In this document: positions 1-10,132 of the stretch, piece by piece
Layout of the letters: every line of letters starts with the position of its first letter
Numbering within the stretch: position 1 is the first letter of the stretch
Assembly (NCBI GenBank): GCA_020975725.1
Contig: QXJR01000021.1
Location: forward strand, 248,001-312,000
Reading direction: 5' to 3'
DNA from: Picocystis sp. L7
Taxonomy: Eukaryota; Chlorophyta; Picocystophyceae; Picocystales; Picocystaceae
Length of the DNA stretch: 64,000 bases
Made by a program: the position numbers and the translations under genes
The notes under the pieces: model-generated
Database searches by the model: none
Told to the model about the DNA's origin: nothing
Seen by the model: the letters and a program-made list of their open reading frames with translations, nothing else

Positions 1-1971
1 TTTTTCAGAGTGAGCAGCTTGTCCTTGGAGCAGAAGAACTCCACGTACTGCTTTTGGTAGACATAGCCATTGGGACGGCCCCAGCCAAACTTCGGATCGG
101 TGCTTGATGCCCCATTCACTCGAGGCTGAGAGTTGATGGTGAGAAAGCCATTCGTGTTCAAGGCCACCAGCTGATCGATCAACACTTTGGACTCGGCTTG
201 CAACCCTCCTTCGTTCTCTGCCCATGGAAGGCAAGAGATCTCTCCCTTGCAAAACTTGGCGAAGACTGCATACACGTCATCCATGCTGGAAAGTTCTTCT
301 CCCCATTGCTGCAACTTCGTCTCCTTCACCCTCAGAGCCTTTGGACGGATGATTTTAGAATCGCTTAGTGTACCATAAGCCGGGTTGCTTGATTCTTTCC
401 AACGGCCATTGGGGTAAGAATCCCAGTTCTGGGTCCGTTGCAGGTAGGATTTGGGCCTGTTGGCCCAGAAGATTGGTCGCACCATCTCTCCAGTACGCTT
501 GGTGCTGGTAGGTGGTCTCCATGGTAGCGGGCGCTGGATCTTGCTCTCGCCCGTCAAGTGAAGTTGCTCGACAATCGCCATCACGCTTTTGTCCATGTTC
601 AAGGAGTACAAGTGGACGCCAGGGGAAGCACCAGAATCCAGGATCCTCCGACACATGTCCACCGCCAGCTGCACACCATAGGCCTTCACAGCTTCATCGT
701 TATCCTTGATGGGCTCCAAGGCATCTTTGATGAACTGGGGCACTTTCGTCTTGCAGAAGGTAGTCATCCTCTGGAATCCCCCGTAGCTCTGTATGGGCAT
801 GATGCCGGGCAGGATCGGACAGTTGATCCCGATTTCACGGCAGTCCTTGACAAACTTCAGGAACAACTCCACCTCGTAGAACAGCTGTGTGACGATGAAG
901 TCTGCCCCAGCATCAATCTTTTCCTTCAAGTACATCAGATCCGAGTGGTAGTTCTTGGCCATTTCCTCGGGATCTTCGGAGATCACGTCTGGATGGGCTT
1001 CCGGATATCCTGCACAACCAATTCCAAAGTAATCTCCGCACTTCTCGCGGATGAACTTGATCAGGTCCAAGGCACATGCGAATCCTCCCTCGGCTGTGAC
1101 AAAGGTCTCTTGTCCTTTGGGCGGATCTCCTCTTAAGGCCAGGATGTTCTGCACGCCGCACTCCTGCAGGGCTTGCAGTGCATGCTCCAGTTTTTCCTTG
1201 GGCATGTTGGTGCAGGTGAGATGCATCATGGTTTCCACACATATCATGTTTTGCATCTGTGTGGTGATGTCTAGTGTGAGATCCGCGGTGGAACCTCCTG
1301 CTCCCCAGGTGATATCGCAGAAGAGCGGTCCTGCGGCCACCATCTTGTCCATCCTCACGAAGAGGTTTTCGACGCCCTGCACGTACGTTCGTTTGTTTGG
1401 TCAGCATTTGCATCCCAGACAGACCTCGGATTTCTCATCGTATCTTCCTTCCTTCCTTTCTTCCTTCCTATCGTTGTGTTTCGTTCAGTCTTGGCTCACC
1501 TCTTCCGTCTTGGGCGGGAAGAATTCGAAGGAGAAGAATTTCCTGTCTTCCTCCATGGCCTGGTGGATCTTTTCGATGACCTGTGGTTCGTTTTTCGTGC
1601 TTCCATCGTCAGTCTTTCCTTCGTTCCTTTCGGACACGGGCTTTCGTGGTTGCGTTGCTATTTCGAGGTCCGTCCTTCCACCCTCTTCGGCTCCCCTTTT
1701 CTTTCCATTCCCTCCGATTCCCTCGTCGTCTTCGTCCATCGCCATCTTCGTTTGCTGCAAAGCACGTGTCATCCACGCCACGTCTCTCCATCTCTTCGTG
1801 CACGGCTTTCCCTTGGCGGCGGATCCCTCCCTTCCCTTCGTCGCACGCGCAGGGGGGGGAAGAGATTCTTCCCTTCCTCGTGCCTTTCTTCGCCTCGCCA
1901 CCTTCCTCGTCCCTCCACGTCCGTTCCCTCGATCCACGCGATGGTGCGTTTGCTTCGTGGCGCACCTTCAT
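1..1971 (-). CDS. MTHFR: Methylenetetrahydrofolate reductase (5' part, 3 exons visible)
   Basis: Reduces 5,10-methylene-THF to 5-methyl-THF for methionine synthesis in the cytosol. The protein reads [12 protein letters not shown], then [37 protein letters not shown] and [13 protein letters not shown], matching the plant enzyme almost block for block: an N-terminal TIM-barrel catalytic domain followed by the start of the regulatory domain. Proposed exons: 1971-1966 (ATG AAG only), 1580-1500 and 1376 to the window edge. Introns are 1965-1581 (donor GTGCGC, acceptor CACAG) and 1499-1377 (donor GTGAGC, acceptor GTGCAG). The two-codon first exon gives [10 protein letters not shown], the usual plant start. 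Exons 2 and 3 are firm; exon 1 is inferred from that match. About 487 of roughly 595 residues are present; the C-terminus lies beyond base 1. Confidence 0.9.
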
Positions 1972-3668
1972 GATGCGCGTCGACGTCTTCCGGATGGGAA
2001 AGAATGGCGCAATGGATCCGGGGAACCTCCCTTTCCATCGGGATCGATTGGAGGGGGTTAGAAGGGAGGAACAGCGAACAGAAGGGAAGGGAAAAGAAAG
2101 GGGAGGTAGGGGGAGGGTCTGAAAGGAAGAGAAGGGAGGCGTTTAGAAGGGGGAAGGGGAGGTGCAGAAGGGTGTGTTCCACCAGGAACGGGACACGTGG
2201 CACCCAAGGTGGGGACGAGTGGACGAGAACAGCCCATCCTTCCCACCACACAATGGTGGTGAAGGGAGACTGGGTTGAAGGAAGGGACAAAACCCATGGG
2301 AAGGTAGAGAACAACCACGCACACAACCGCACGTGGGAAGGGAGAAGGTCCATCCAAACGCGTGATCGGATCCGTCCCTAAATGGGAACCTCGCTTCTTC
2401 CGTGCGATGGCAAACCTCCCGCTCGCAGGGCACGTCGCTCGCAATCGCTCCCTCGAGGTGTGTCCCATGGACCCGTCCGTTTGGGTCTTGCAAAGGGTAA
2501 ATCCTACATGTATGCGAACCCCCGTTGCGTTGGATGTCGATGGGCCTGCACGCCTTAAACGCAACGTATGTGTCAAAAACAGAGCGCTCCTACAGATCCC
2601 GAGACGAGCTGCATAGGCAGATCCCATAGTAGTCTTGTGGTACCTCAAACGGGTCTTTGCGCTCAGTAACGGGCAGATGGCTGGTCTTCGCCCTTGTCTA
2701 TGGGAAGCCGAAGGTGTGTGGTGTAGATCGATTTTCCCATGTACAACAACGAACAATACCACCCTTTTTTCCATTGAATACCCTGAGGCTTCCTGGGCAA
2801 GGAAATCCCCATCAATCCACCAGCATGTTTTGCAAAACGAAACAAATGGCAACAAGGGTAACGACATACACCACACATACCCATCAAGTGTTCTCAAAAT
2901 CTCAATTGCACAAGATGATGGGCCCTTGCATGCACCCTTCGCACATATGAGAACGGGTTCACCCACACAACACAAAGCATGGTAGGTAGAAAGACAAGCT
3001 AGTTGTCGGTTCGAATATAATGAATGAAAGCTCGTAAGGAGTGGCGCAAGCCGTTCACACAAAACCAAAACGTTTGACCTCGTCGGGGAGGGGGGGATTT
3101 ACGAGGCGCTCGTGCCCACAAAAACGTTGATGTGTCGATTGCGTTTGGTGGCGAATTGAAGCTTTGCGTGATCACCACAAGTTTTTATATGAAGGGGATG
3201 AAGGTGGTCTTGTGTCCTTGAACATTTTGAACAACACCGGCATGTGTCCATCCTTCGGCGAAAACACCCATGCCGTAGCGATGCTCGATATTTCCGTGCC
3301 TTGGTACACCTCCTAAGAGAACTAAGGAATATCCACGCCGTACTCCGCATCATCTTCCTTGGTTGCATTGCCCATTCCTTTGAGTTGTACTTTATGTTTC
3401 ACTTCTCCCCCCGGATAAATCCATTCGCCCGCGAGATCGTAGGCACGGAAACGTACGATAAACCACGGTGGGTAGTGTTGTGTGGCATGGTACCTCCTGC
3501 AGTGTACGGGCCCAGTTGTAACGCGGCGAGCAGGGCGATCCTGCGGATCTGCCTCGTTGTAGGACACACAACACGAGGGTGTCTGGTGTCCTTGTACCAG
3601 GTGGGGATTTCGACACGGGGAGGGATTTCGACAGGAGATTGAGAGAGGGGGGGGGGGGCGAGGGCAGG
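1972..3668. other. Intergenic region, divergent MTHFR/EFTUD2
   Basis: About 1.7 kb with no gene I can support. Bases 2047-2168 form a nearly pure G/A tract on the + strand, just outside the C/T-rich stretch (about 1440-1930) covering MTHFR intron 1. Long open frames here (for example - strand 2058-3068) are helped by this strand asymmetry, lack a convincing ATG and resemble no family I know. A - strand frame at 3322-3703 has protein-like composition near its end but would overlap the EFTUD2 promoter. Confidence 0.5.
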
Positions 3669-3691
3669 GGTTAACCTCGTTCGAGTTAACC
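3669..3691. promoter_or_regulatory. GTTAAC inverted repeat upstream of EFTUD2
   Basis: Arms GGTTAAC (3669-3675) and GTTAACC (3685-3691) form a perfect 7-bp inverted repeat around a 9-bp spacer, ending 30 bp before the EFTUD2 ATG. The same GTTAAC core recurs upstream of several other genes in the window, often as a pair. The GTTA/TAAC half-site resembles MYB-type sites; a role as a transcription-factor site is inference. Confidence 0.45.
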
Positions 3692-3720
3692 GACGCCACC
3701 ATCGGTTTCGGCGCATCGCG

Positions 3721-6684
3721 ATGGCGGATCTGTACGACGAGTTCGGCAACTACTTGGGACCCGATGTGGAAGAAGATGGACAGGACGAAGTCCAGAAAGA
3801 TATACAAGAGGATGGACAGGAAGAAGGAGAGGAAGAAAGGCGGGACGTTTCTGTTTGGGAAGGGATGGACACGGACGAAGGAGAAGAAGGTGGAGGTGAA
3901 GGACAAGAAGAAGAGAGACAGATCGTACTTGCTGAAGACAAGAAAGATTATCCAGATGCAGAGGAGGTGTACGGAGAAGACGTGGAAGTGCTGGTCATGG
4001 ACGAAGACGAAAAAAACATCGAAGAACCCATCATCCAACCCAAGACCACCAAGAAGTTTCAAGTGCTCGAGAAAGGAGCACTCCGTGCCCACGCCAACGT
4101 GGAGTTCATGAACGGACTCATGGCTCAGCCAGAGCTCGTGAGGAACGTGGCCGTCATAGGACACCTCCAACACGGGAAAACACAAGTGATGGACATGCTG
4201 GTGGAACAGACGCACGTCACCAGACACCAGGAAAGACAGAACGATAAACCCATGCGATTCACCGACGCAAGGATCGACGAACAGGAAAGAGGTATAAGCA
4301 TCAAAACCACGCCCATGTCTCTGGTGATGGAGAGCAGCACTGGAAAACACTTCCTCTGCAACCTACTCGACACACCAGGACATCCCAACTTCAGCGATGA
4401 AATGTCCGCCGCCCTGAGGCTAGCTGATGGTGCGCTGCTGGTCGTAGATGCATGTGAAGGGGTCATGCTTAACACGGAACGAGCCATCCGACACGCAGCA
4501 ATAGAAGGGGTGAGAATTGGACTGGTCATATCCAAAGTCGATCGGCTCGTCACCGAACTCAGGATACCACCAGCAGACGCCTACTTCAAACTCCATCACA
4601 TCGTCCAGGAGGTGAACGCAATCATCCTGGCCAGCAATGGGGGGGACGAGTCGATGGAAGTTAGTCCTGTAGATGGGAGCGTGGTGTTTTCGTCAGCACT
4701 GCACGGTTGGTCATTTTCACTGCACACTTTTGCACAACTATACGTGGAGGTGCATGGTATGGAAGTGGATCCCAAAGCTTTTGCAAAGCGGCTTTGGGGC
4801 GAATTCTTCTTTGAAGAGAATACATCGGTATTTCGCAAACGAACGGCAGGAGAAAACGGGGAGCGATCGTTTGTTCAGTTTGTGCTGGAACCTCTCTACA
4901 AGATATACTCCACCATATTGGGAGAAAATAGCAAGGTTGTTGGGCACATGCTTGACGAATTTGGTGTCTACATCAAGCCCAGTGAGTTCAACTTGGACCC
5001 AAAGCCCCTGATCAAACTCATTTGCAAAAAGGTTTTTGGAACTGCAACCGGTATCACAGATCTCATGGTCCACCACTTCCCAAGCAGTGTTGAAGGAACA
5101 CGAAAGAAAGTTGAAATGTTGTATACAGGTCCAACAGACTGTCCATTTGCAAAGGAGGTATCGAGCTGCAGTGCAAACGGCCCACTCGTTCTGCTTGTGG
5201 CAAAGCTCTTCCCGGACAAAGATTGCAAAGCCTTTGGCGTCTTTGGACGTGTCCTGTCAGGCTCGGTATGCGTGGGGGATAGCATTAGGATTCTAGGGGA
5301 CAGTTACACACCCGACGATGAAGAAGACAGCTACATCCAGCAAGTGACTGAAGTGAGCATGTTCCAGTCCCGGTACAAGATCCCCTTCAAAACCATGCAG
5401 GCCGGGTCACTCGTCCTGCTCGGTGGCTTGGACGACCCCATCAACAAATCTGCAACTCTCGTCTCTGAGGGTTTCCAAGAAGAGGTCTTCATCTTCAAGC
5501 CACTCACATTCAACACCAAGAGTGTGATGAAGATCGCGGTAGAACCGTTGAACCCATCGGAGCTTCCAAAGATGGTGGAGGGACTCAGGAAGATCAATAA
5601 AAGCTATCCCTTGGCCGTGACCAAGGTGGAAGAGAGTGGTGAACACACCATTACGGGAACAGGAGAACTGTATCTGGACAGTGTGATGAAAGATTTGAGG
5701 GAAATGTACGCCGACATGGAAGTGAAGGTGGCCGACCCAGTGACCAGCTTTTCCGAGACAGTGGTCGAGACCAGCGCATTCAAGTGCTTTGCAGACACGC
5801 CCAATAAACAGAATCGGATCACTATGATAGCAGAGCCTCTGGAGAAGGGATTGTCGAATGACGTCGAAACTGGCAGGGTTAGCCTCAACATGCCTCCCAA
5901 AGAGTTTCGGCATTTTTTGCAGTCAAACTACGAATGGGATGCATTGGCCGCTCGTAGCGTGTGGGCGTTTGGACCGGACGTCAACGGACCCAATGTCTTG
6001 CTGGACGACACCATCCCGGGCGAGGTGGACAAAACATTGATGAAGGCCATCCAGCAGAGTGTGGTGCAAGGTTTCCAGTGGGGCTCGCGGGAAGGTCCCC
6101 TTTGCGAGGAGCCAATGCAGAACGTCAAGTTCCGCATCCTGGATGCGACGATTGCGGACAAGCCCTTGCTGCGCGGGGGCGGGCAGGTTATCCCCACGGT
6201 GCGACGGGTGACCTATTCTTCCTTCCTCACGGCCTCGCCACGTTTGATGGAGCCTATGTATCTGGCGGAGATTCAGGCTCCGGGAGACTGCCTGTCTGCC
6301 ATTTACAACATCTTGTCCAAGCGTCGCGGCCACGTGACCAAGGATGCGCCCAAACCGGGCACGCCTTTTTACGTGATCCACGCGTTGCTTCCGGTCATCG
6401 AGTCTTGGGGTTTCGAGACCGACCTCCGGTACCACACGCAAGGCCAGGCGTTTTGCTTGACCGTCTTTGACCACTGGAGCATCGTCCCAGGCGATCCGTT
6501 GGACCGTAGCATCAAGCTGGTCCCTTTGGCGCCCAGTCCACCGCCGCATTTGGCACGTGAGTTCATGGTGAAGACCCGTCGTCGCAAGGGGATGGCCGAC
6601 GACGTTTCCTTGGCCAAGTTTTTCGACGACCCCGTCCTTTTGGAGCTGGCTCGCGGCGATCCGGAGCTCCAGCAGCTCCTGTGA
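3721..6684 (+). CDS. EFTUD2: U5 snRNP GTPase EFTUD2/Snu114
   Basis: An EF-2-like GTPase of the U5 snRNP that drives spliceosome activation and disassembly through Prp8 and Brr2. At 987 aa it matches the family (human 972). It starts MADLYDEFGNYLGP, the family's usual N-terminus, then an acidic stretch (about 20-105). P-loop GHLQHGKT lies at 147-154, followed by the G2 region (TDARIDEQERGISIKT), G3 DTPGHPNFSDE and a G4-like SKVDRL where many relatives have NKxD. EF-G-type domains II-V follow, with GTGELYLDSVMKDLR near the C-terminal third. No intron is needed. The ATG is fixed by the N-terminal match. An AATAAA lies 27 bp past the stop. A compact genome that keeps full-length Snu114 still depends on a complex spliceosome, consistent with the introns found here. 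Confidence 0.97.
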   Translation: MADLYDEFGNYLGPDVEEDGQDEVQKDIQEDGQEEGEEERRDVSVWEGMDTDEGEEGGGEGQEEERQIVLAEDKKDYPDAEEVYGEDVEVLVMDEDEKNIEEPIIQPKTTKKFQVLEKGALRAHANVEFMNGLMAQPELVRNVAVIGHLQHGKTQVMDMLVEQTHVTRHQERQNDKPMRFTDARIDEQERGISIKTTPMSLVMESSTGKHFLCNLLDTPGHPNFSDEMSAALRLADGALLVVDACEGVMLNTERAIRHAAIEGVRIGLVISKVDRLVTELRIPPADAYFKLHHIVQEVNAIILASNGGDESMEVSPVDGSVVFSSALHGWSFSLHTFAQLYVEVHGMEVDPKAFAKRLWGEFFFEENTSVFRKRTAGENGERSFVQFVLEPLYKIYSTILGENSKVVGHMLDEFGVYIKPSEFNLDPKPLIKLICKKVFGTATGITDLMVHHFPSSVEGTRKKVEMLYTGPTDCPFAKEVSSCSANGPLVLLVAKLFPDKDCKAFGVFGRVLSGSVCVGDSIRILGDSYTPDDEEDSYIQQVTEVSMFQSRYKIPFKTMQAGSLVLLGGLDDPINKSATLVSEGFQEEVFIFKPLTFNTKSVMKIAVEPLNPSELPKMVEGLRKINKSYPLAVTKVEESGEHTITGTGELYLDSVMKDLREMYADMEVKVADPVTSFSETVVETSAFKCFADTPNKQNRITMIAEPLEKGLSNDVETGRVSLNMPPKEFRHFLQSNYEWDALAARSVWAFGPDVNGPNVLLDDTIPGEVDKTLMKAIQQSVVQGFQWGSREGPLCEEPMQNVKFRILDATIADKPLLRGGGQVIPTVRRVTYSSFLTASPRLMEPMYLAEIQAPGDCLSAIYNILSKRRGHVTKDAPKPGTPFYVIHALLPVIESWGFETDLRYHTQGQAFCLTVFDHWSIVPGDPLDRSIKLVPLAPSPPPHLAREFMVKTRRRKGMADDVSLAKFFDDPVLLELARGDPELQQLL

Positions 6685-6710
6685 CCCCCCTCCCTCCACA
6701 CACACATGGC

Positions 6711-6716
6711 AATAAA
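6711..6716 (+). promoter_or_regulatory. Polyadenylation signal AATAAA of EFTUD2
   Basis: AATAAA begins 27 bp after the EFTUD2 stop codon and 79 bp before the next gene's start, implying a very short 3' UTR. Confidence 0.6.
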
Positions 6717-6794
6717 TCGCCCCATGTGGGTTTGTGACCACGCCCCACCCCACCTCGTACCCTGGAACACAACGACGTGTCCAGGATCCTTCTC

Positions 6795-7487
6795 ATGGCG
6801 CCACCATGGTGCACGCTGCTGCGTGCGAGCCGTCCGTCGGTGGGCAGGCGCGTGCAGCTGCCTTCCAGCGCCCAGGAATGCTTGGAGCTCGCATGGCGAT
6901 CCTTGTTTGACGCCGTGGGAGACGGACCGACGCTCCGGATGTGGTTGGCGCCAGGCTTGGAGCTGGACGAGCGGTACTACGAAGCCCTTCGCGACGGCGA
7001 TGCGCCTCCAGACGCGCTCCATTTCACCTGGAACGACGAGGAGTACCTCCAAGGACCGCACGGCGCGACCTACGTGGCCAAGGAGGTCGCAGAAGTGCGC
7101 CCAAGCCCGCATCAGGACGAGCATGCCGACGTGGTGGCGCCAACGGAGGACGTCCAGGAAGGCGATGGCGAACCGGAAGCGCAGCAGGACCTCTCGGAAT
7201 GGAGGAAGGCGCAGGTCCAGGCGCAGATTTACGAAGGGAGAGACCTCCAGTCGCGCCTTGTGGACATGGAAGAGACGCTTTCGACGACGTGCGACCGCCT
7301 GCGACGCGTCCAGGACGAACGAAGGAGGAAGCTTCGAGCGATGGAAACCAAGAAGAACGTCGTGGTGAAGTCGCAGCAGCACGTGGAAGAGCAGGCGGAA
7401 GAAGAACAGGCATGGGGAGAGGAAGAGATGGCGCATGCCAGGCGCGTGAGGCAGCTCGTCCGACAAGGACTGAAAGTGCCGCAATGA
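6795..7487 (+). CDS. Uncharacterised protein, KHA/ubiquitin-like N-terminus plus coiled coil
   Basis: 230 aa from the first ATG. Residues about 7-75 follow a pattern seen in KHA and related beta-grasp domains: a basic strand, LPSSAQECLELAW, then a hydrophobic strand, LELDERYYEALRDGDALHF. This is a weak resemblance read by eye. The middle is acidic (E/D-rich, about 85-130). The C-terminal half (about 135-225) is a charged coiled coil (EETLSTTCDRLRRVQDERRRK, then QHVEEQAEEEQAWGEEEMAHA). There is no signal peptide or membrane segment. It follows EFTUD2 in tandem. Codon composition resembles neighbouring real genes, so I believe it is expressed; function unknown. Confidence 0.6.
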   Translation: MAPPWCTLLRASRPSVGRRVQLPSSAQECLELAWRSLFDAVGDGPTLRMWLAPGLELDERYYEALRDGDAPPDALHFTWNDEEYLQGPHGATYVAKEVAEVRPSPHQDEHADVVAPTEDVQEGDGEPEAQQDLSEWRKAQVQAQIYEGRDLQSRLVDMEETLSTTCDRLRRVQDERRRKLRAMETKKNVVVKSQQHVEEQAEEEQAWGEEEMAHARRVRQLVRQGLKVPQ

Positions 7488-8550
7488 AGAAGCCGAATCC
7501 GAAGATCACGAAGAAACCGATGCATGCTTGGAGGCCACGGCCCAGAGCCATGCGATCGCATCAAGCATGGGTTTGCTGGTCCACAAGAGCCGCACCACCG
7601 AAGAAACAAAGCCGACCGCAAGTTGCCAATGCATCTGGCGTAAGCTTGTGTCAAATGCCCAAGGACCGCAGGTGATGGTATCACAAAGCGCTCGGTTGGC
7701 ACGGATGGACTTGCTCTGGAACAGGAAACATTACTTGGGATGAATACAAACAGGCAAGCGTGGAGTAGAACGCCGCCACTGGTCGGGAGCGAATCAGCAG
7801 CGTCGTGACCTCCAGAGTGGACCGATGCTCCTCAGCATTGCAGCTCGCACGTAAGATCCCTTGCTCCAGATTGACCATGCCTCTGCGTTTGCTTGGTGTT
7901 TCCCCACGAGTTTGCGTGGCGACCTTGCCCTTGCATGGTCCCTTATCGTCATGGGCGTCGCGAACGATCGCGAGGCGCGGTGGTGATGGACGGCTGAAGA
8001 GGTGGGTGCATGAGTGCGTGCTTTCGGAGCGGGCCATGTACTGCAGCCAGCTAGATTTGTGCTAACGAACCCTCGTGCCCATCACGGTGACGTTGTGCAA
8101 AGGTCATCATTGGAAGGTGCCGGGGCACCCATCTTTCTGTTGTTTCCATCACGTACTGTAACTTGGACCGTTCCCATGCGAATGCCCAGTGGGATGCTCC
8201 GTTGCATCCGCAGAACTAGTGGGCTTCGTCCCTGGCCAAGGATGTGCCAAGCGTGCCACGTGGCCCCACGGACGTGCCCACGTGGTTTCTTTTCTTGGAA
8301 TGGAGGAGTGGATCCCCCCCGGCTCTCCCAACCGGACAGGGGCCTCCCCTTTCCCCCATGTGCCCATACGGATCCCCTGCCACGTCAGCCGCATCCACCC
8401 GTTGCCCCGGATTCCGAGACTCCTCCCGGGTTCAACCCGTCGGTTGCCCCGGGGAGCCCCGGGCTTCCACACCTTTTCCTCGTTTTCTTGGACGGGTTCT
8501 CGGAGCATCCGACGTCGAACCACGTCGAGAAGCGTCGAAAAGGCACAGAA
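7488..8550. other. Intergenic region before the TPR-like gene
   Basis: About 1 kb with no confident gene. A - strand frame from 7551 begins with a hydrophobic segment (FFVIFGFGFFIAALSVLVG), but it runs antisense to the coiled-coil gene and the rest is low-complexity, so it is probably a shadow. A CG-rich upstream leader (about 8230-8540) stays open into the next gene. Confidence 0.4.
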
Positions 8551-10041
8551 ATGGCACCTTCGACCGCACGTGCGCTCGTGGAGGACTTCCTGGAACACGC
8601 GAAGAAGGAAGGATTCTCCCGTGGAGATGGCGAGGAGGTGGATGTACCCTTGATGGACGTCCTGGAAGCCATGGATCACCTGTCGGAAAGGTCCATGGTT
8701 CGATGCAAGGAGCGAGGAACGCAGGTGGAAGGAGGAGAAAGAGCACGAGAAGAAGTCCATGCTTTGAAGGAACTTCAGGAGATGATGGAGAGGGTCGAAT
8801 CAAGTCACATCGCTGCGGAAGAAAGCCGAGGATTCCTTGGCGACAATGGACCACGTGGACGTGAACCAGAGGTGGAACCTTGGCAGGCAGCCGCCAATCG
8901 AGCACGGGAAGAATCGCACACGCCTCCAACCGGAAAGCGACACGAGTCGAAGGGGTCCAGCGTGTCTTTCGACGAAGGAATTATGGCTGCGACAGAAGGA
9001 GAAGGGGACACTTCGGACGGTGCTCCAGCCTCTGATCCCGGCGGGGTCTTCGACTTCAGCGACGACGAAGAATTCCCGATAACCTGCAGCAAAGAAGCCT
9101 TCAAGCTTGACCGAACCTACAGAAGGATCAAATCCTGTGCGAAACTTAAGGAATGCTACAGAAAAAGCAATACACAATCTGCACCTTGCACCCCCAGCCG
9201 GGCACCATTGGCCAATGCAGAGTGTTCGAAGGAGAACAAGGAACGAGCACGCTTCCTACTCACAATCAAGTCCGCGTGGCAGGTGCTTGGCCTTCTCCAT
9301 GCCCAAGCACGGATGCTGGAAGTAAACGGCAACTACGAAGACTGCACGCAAGCATGCACTGAAGGCATCCGCATGGCCAACCACCTCAAGAGGCAGACCC
9401 TACCAGCAGAGGATGAAATTGGATTCACTGCCTGCGCGCTCAAGAGGCTCCTTGGTGAACTGTTCCTCATGCGTGCCTCTTGCCAGCTCAGGCTGGCGAC
9501 GATTAAACACAAGGAGTGTGGGACGAACAAAGAAGATTGTGTTGGGACGCTAAGGTTCTGGGGGGTGCCCCATTGGCGCAAGTGCGCGATACGCTCTCCA
9601 ATTCGTAATGTTGCTGAAAGTAAAGGAGAGACAAGCCGTGCAAACAGCGGTACATCAGAGCCCCAAACTTTGTCATTCCGACAAGTCAGGCAACTTTACC
9701 AAAAGGCAGTAGAAGATGCAGTGGCATCCATGACCATCACCAGCCAACCCCAGGCCTACGTCGTCCTGGGAGATTCCCTCGTTGGCCTTGATGATCCAGC
9801 TGGTGCACTCTTGGCATACATAAAGGGCTTGACTCTGACTTCTAAAGATGTAGAAGACGAAACACAGGAGGAACTATATGGCAGGTTGCTCAGCTCCAAG
9901 ATCAACGAGTTTGCCTTTGAGAATTCCACAATTTGGGACAGATGCTCTTGGTGGCCCCTGACCATGTACCCAGAAGAGATACAGCCGAATCGACGTGCAT
10001 GTGATCAAGTGCTTCAGATTTTGCAGCAGGGAGTCAAGTAG
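8551..10041 (+). CDS. TPR-like helical repeat protein, function unknown
   Basis: 496 aa from the ATG at 8551 (MAPSTARALVEDFL). The frame is open to 8014, but that leader is proline/arginine-rich and unlike protein. Residues about 1-90 are helical and charged, 90-200 disordered and acidic (VFDFSDDEEFP). From about 245 onward there are helix pairs like TPR units: AWQVLGLLHAQARMLEVNG then NYEDCTQACTEGIRMANHL; later QLYQKAVEDAVASM and QAYVVLGDSLVGLDDPAGAL. This suggests a scaffold or adaptor. The stop at 10039 is followed in the same frame by another coding-like stretch (about 10048-10270) with a polypyrimidine-CAG acceptor at 10083, so the true C-terminus could be spliced. No specific family recognised. 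Confidence 0.6.
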   Translation: MAPSTARALVEDFLEHAKKEGFSRGDGEEVDVPLMDVLEAMDHLSERSMVRCKERGTQVEGGERAREEVHALKELQEMMERVESSHIAAEESRGFLGDNGPRGREPEVEPWQAAANRAREESHTPPTGKRHESKGSSVSFDEGIMAATEGEGDTSDGAPASDPGGVFDFSDDEEFPITCSKEAFKLDRTYRRIKSCAKLKECYRKSNTQSAPCTPSRAPLANAECSKENKERARFLLTIKSAWQVLGLLHAQARMLEVNGNYEDCTQACTEGIRMANHLKRQTLPAEDEIGFTACALKRLLGELFLMRASCQLRLATIKHKECGTNKEDCVGTLRFWGVPHWRKCAIRSPIRNVAESKGETSRANSGTSEPQTLSFRQVRQLYQKAVEDAVASMTITSQPQAYVVLGDSLVGLDDPAGALLAYIKGLTLTSKDVEDETQEELYGRLLSSKINEFAFENSTIWDRCSWWPLTMYPEEIQPNRRACDQVLQILQQGVK

Positions 10042-10132
10042 TCTATCTTGTTGCACCCAAAGAAGGCTGCATTGTTTCTGCAGCGGCTGCGATTTCGAAG
10101 AGAAAAGGGAGATACCCCAGAGGAGAAGGAAT

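Noticed and set aside
2058-3068. 336-codon - strand open frame
   Set aside because: No ATG at its 5' end, low-complexity Pro/Ser/Leu content over the purine tract's antisense, and no domain recognised.
7024-7551. - strand frame with a hydrophobic N-terminus
   Set aside because: Lies antisense to the coiled-coil gene, and the remainder is Pro/Arg/Ser low complexity, as expected of a shadow frame.
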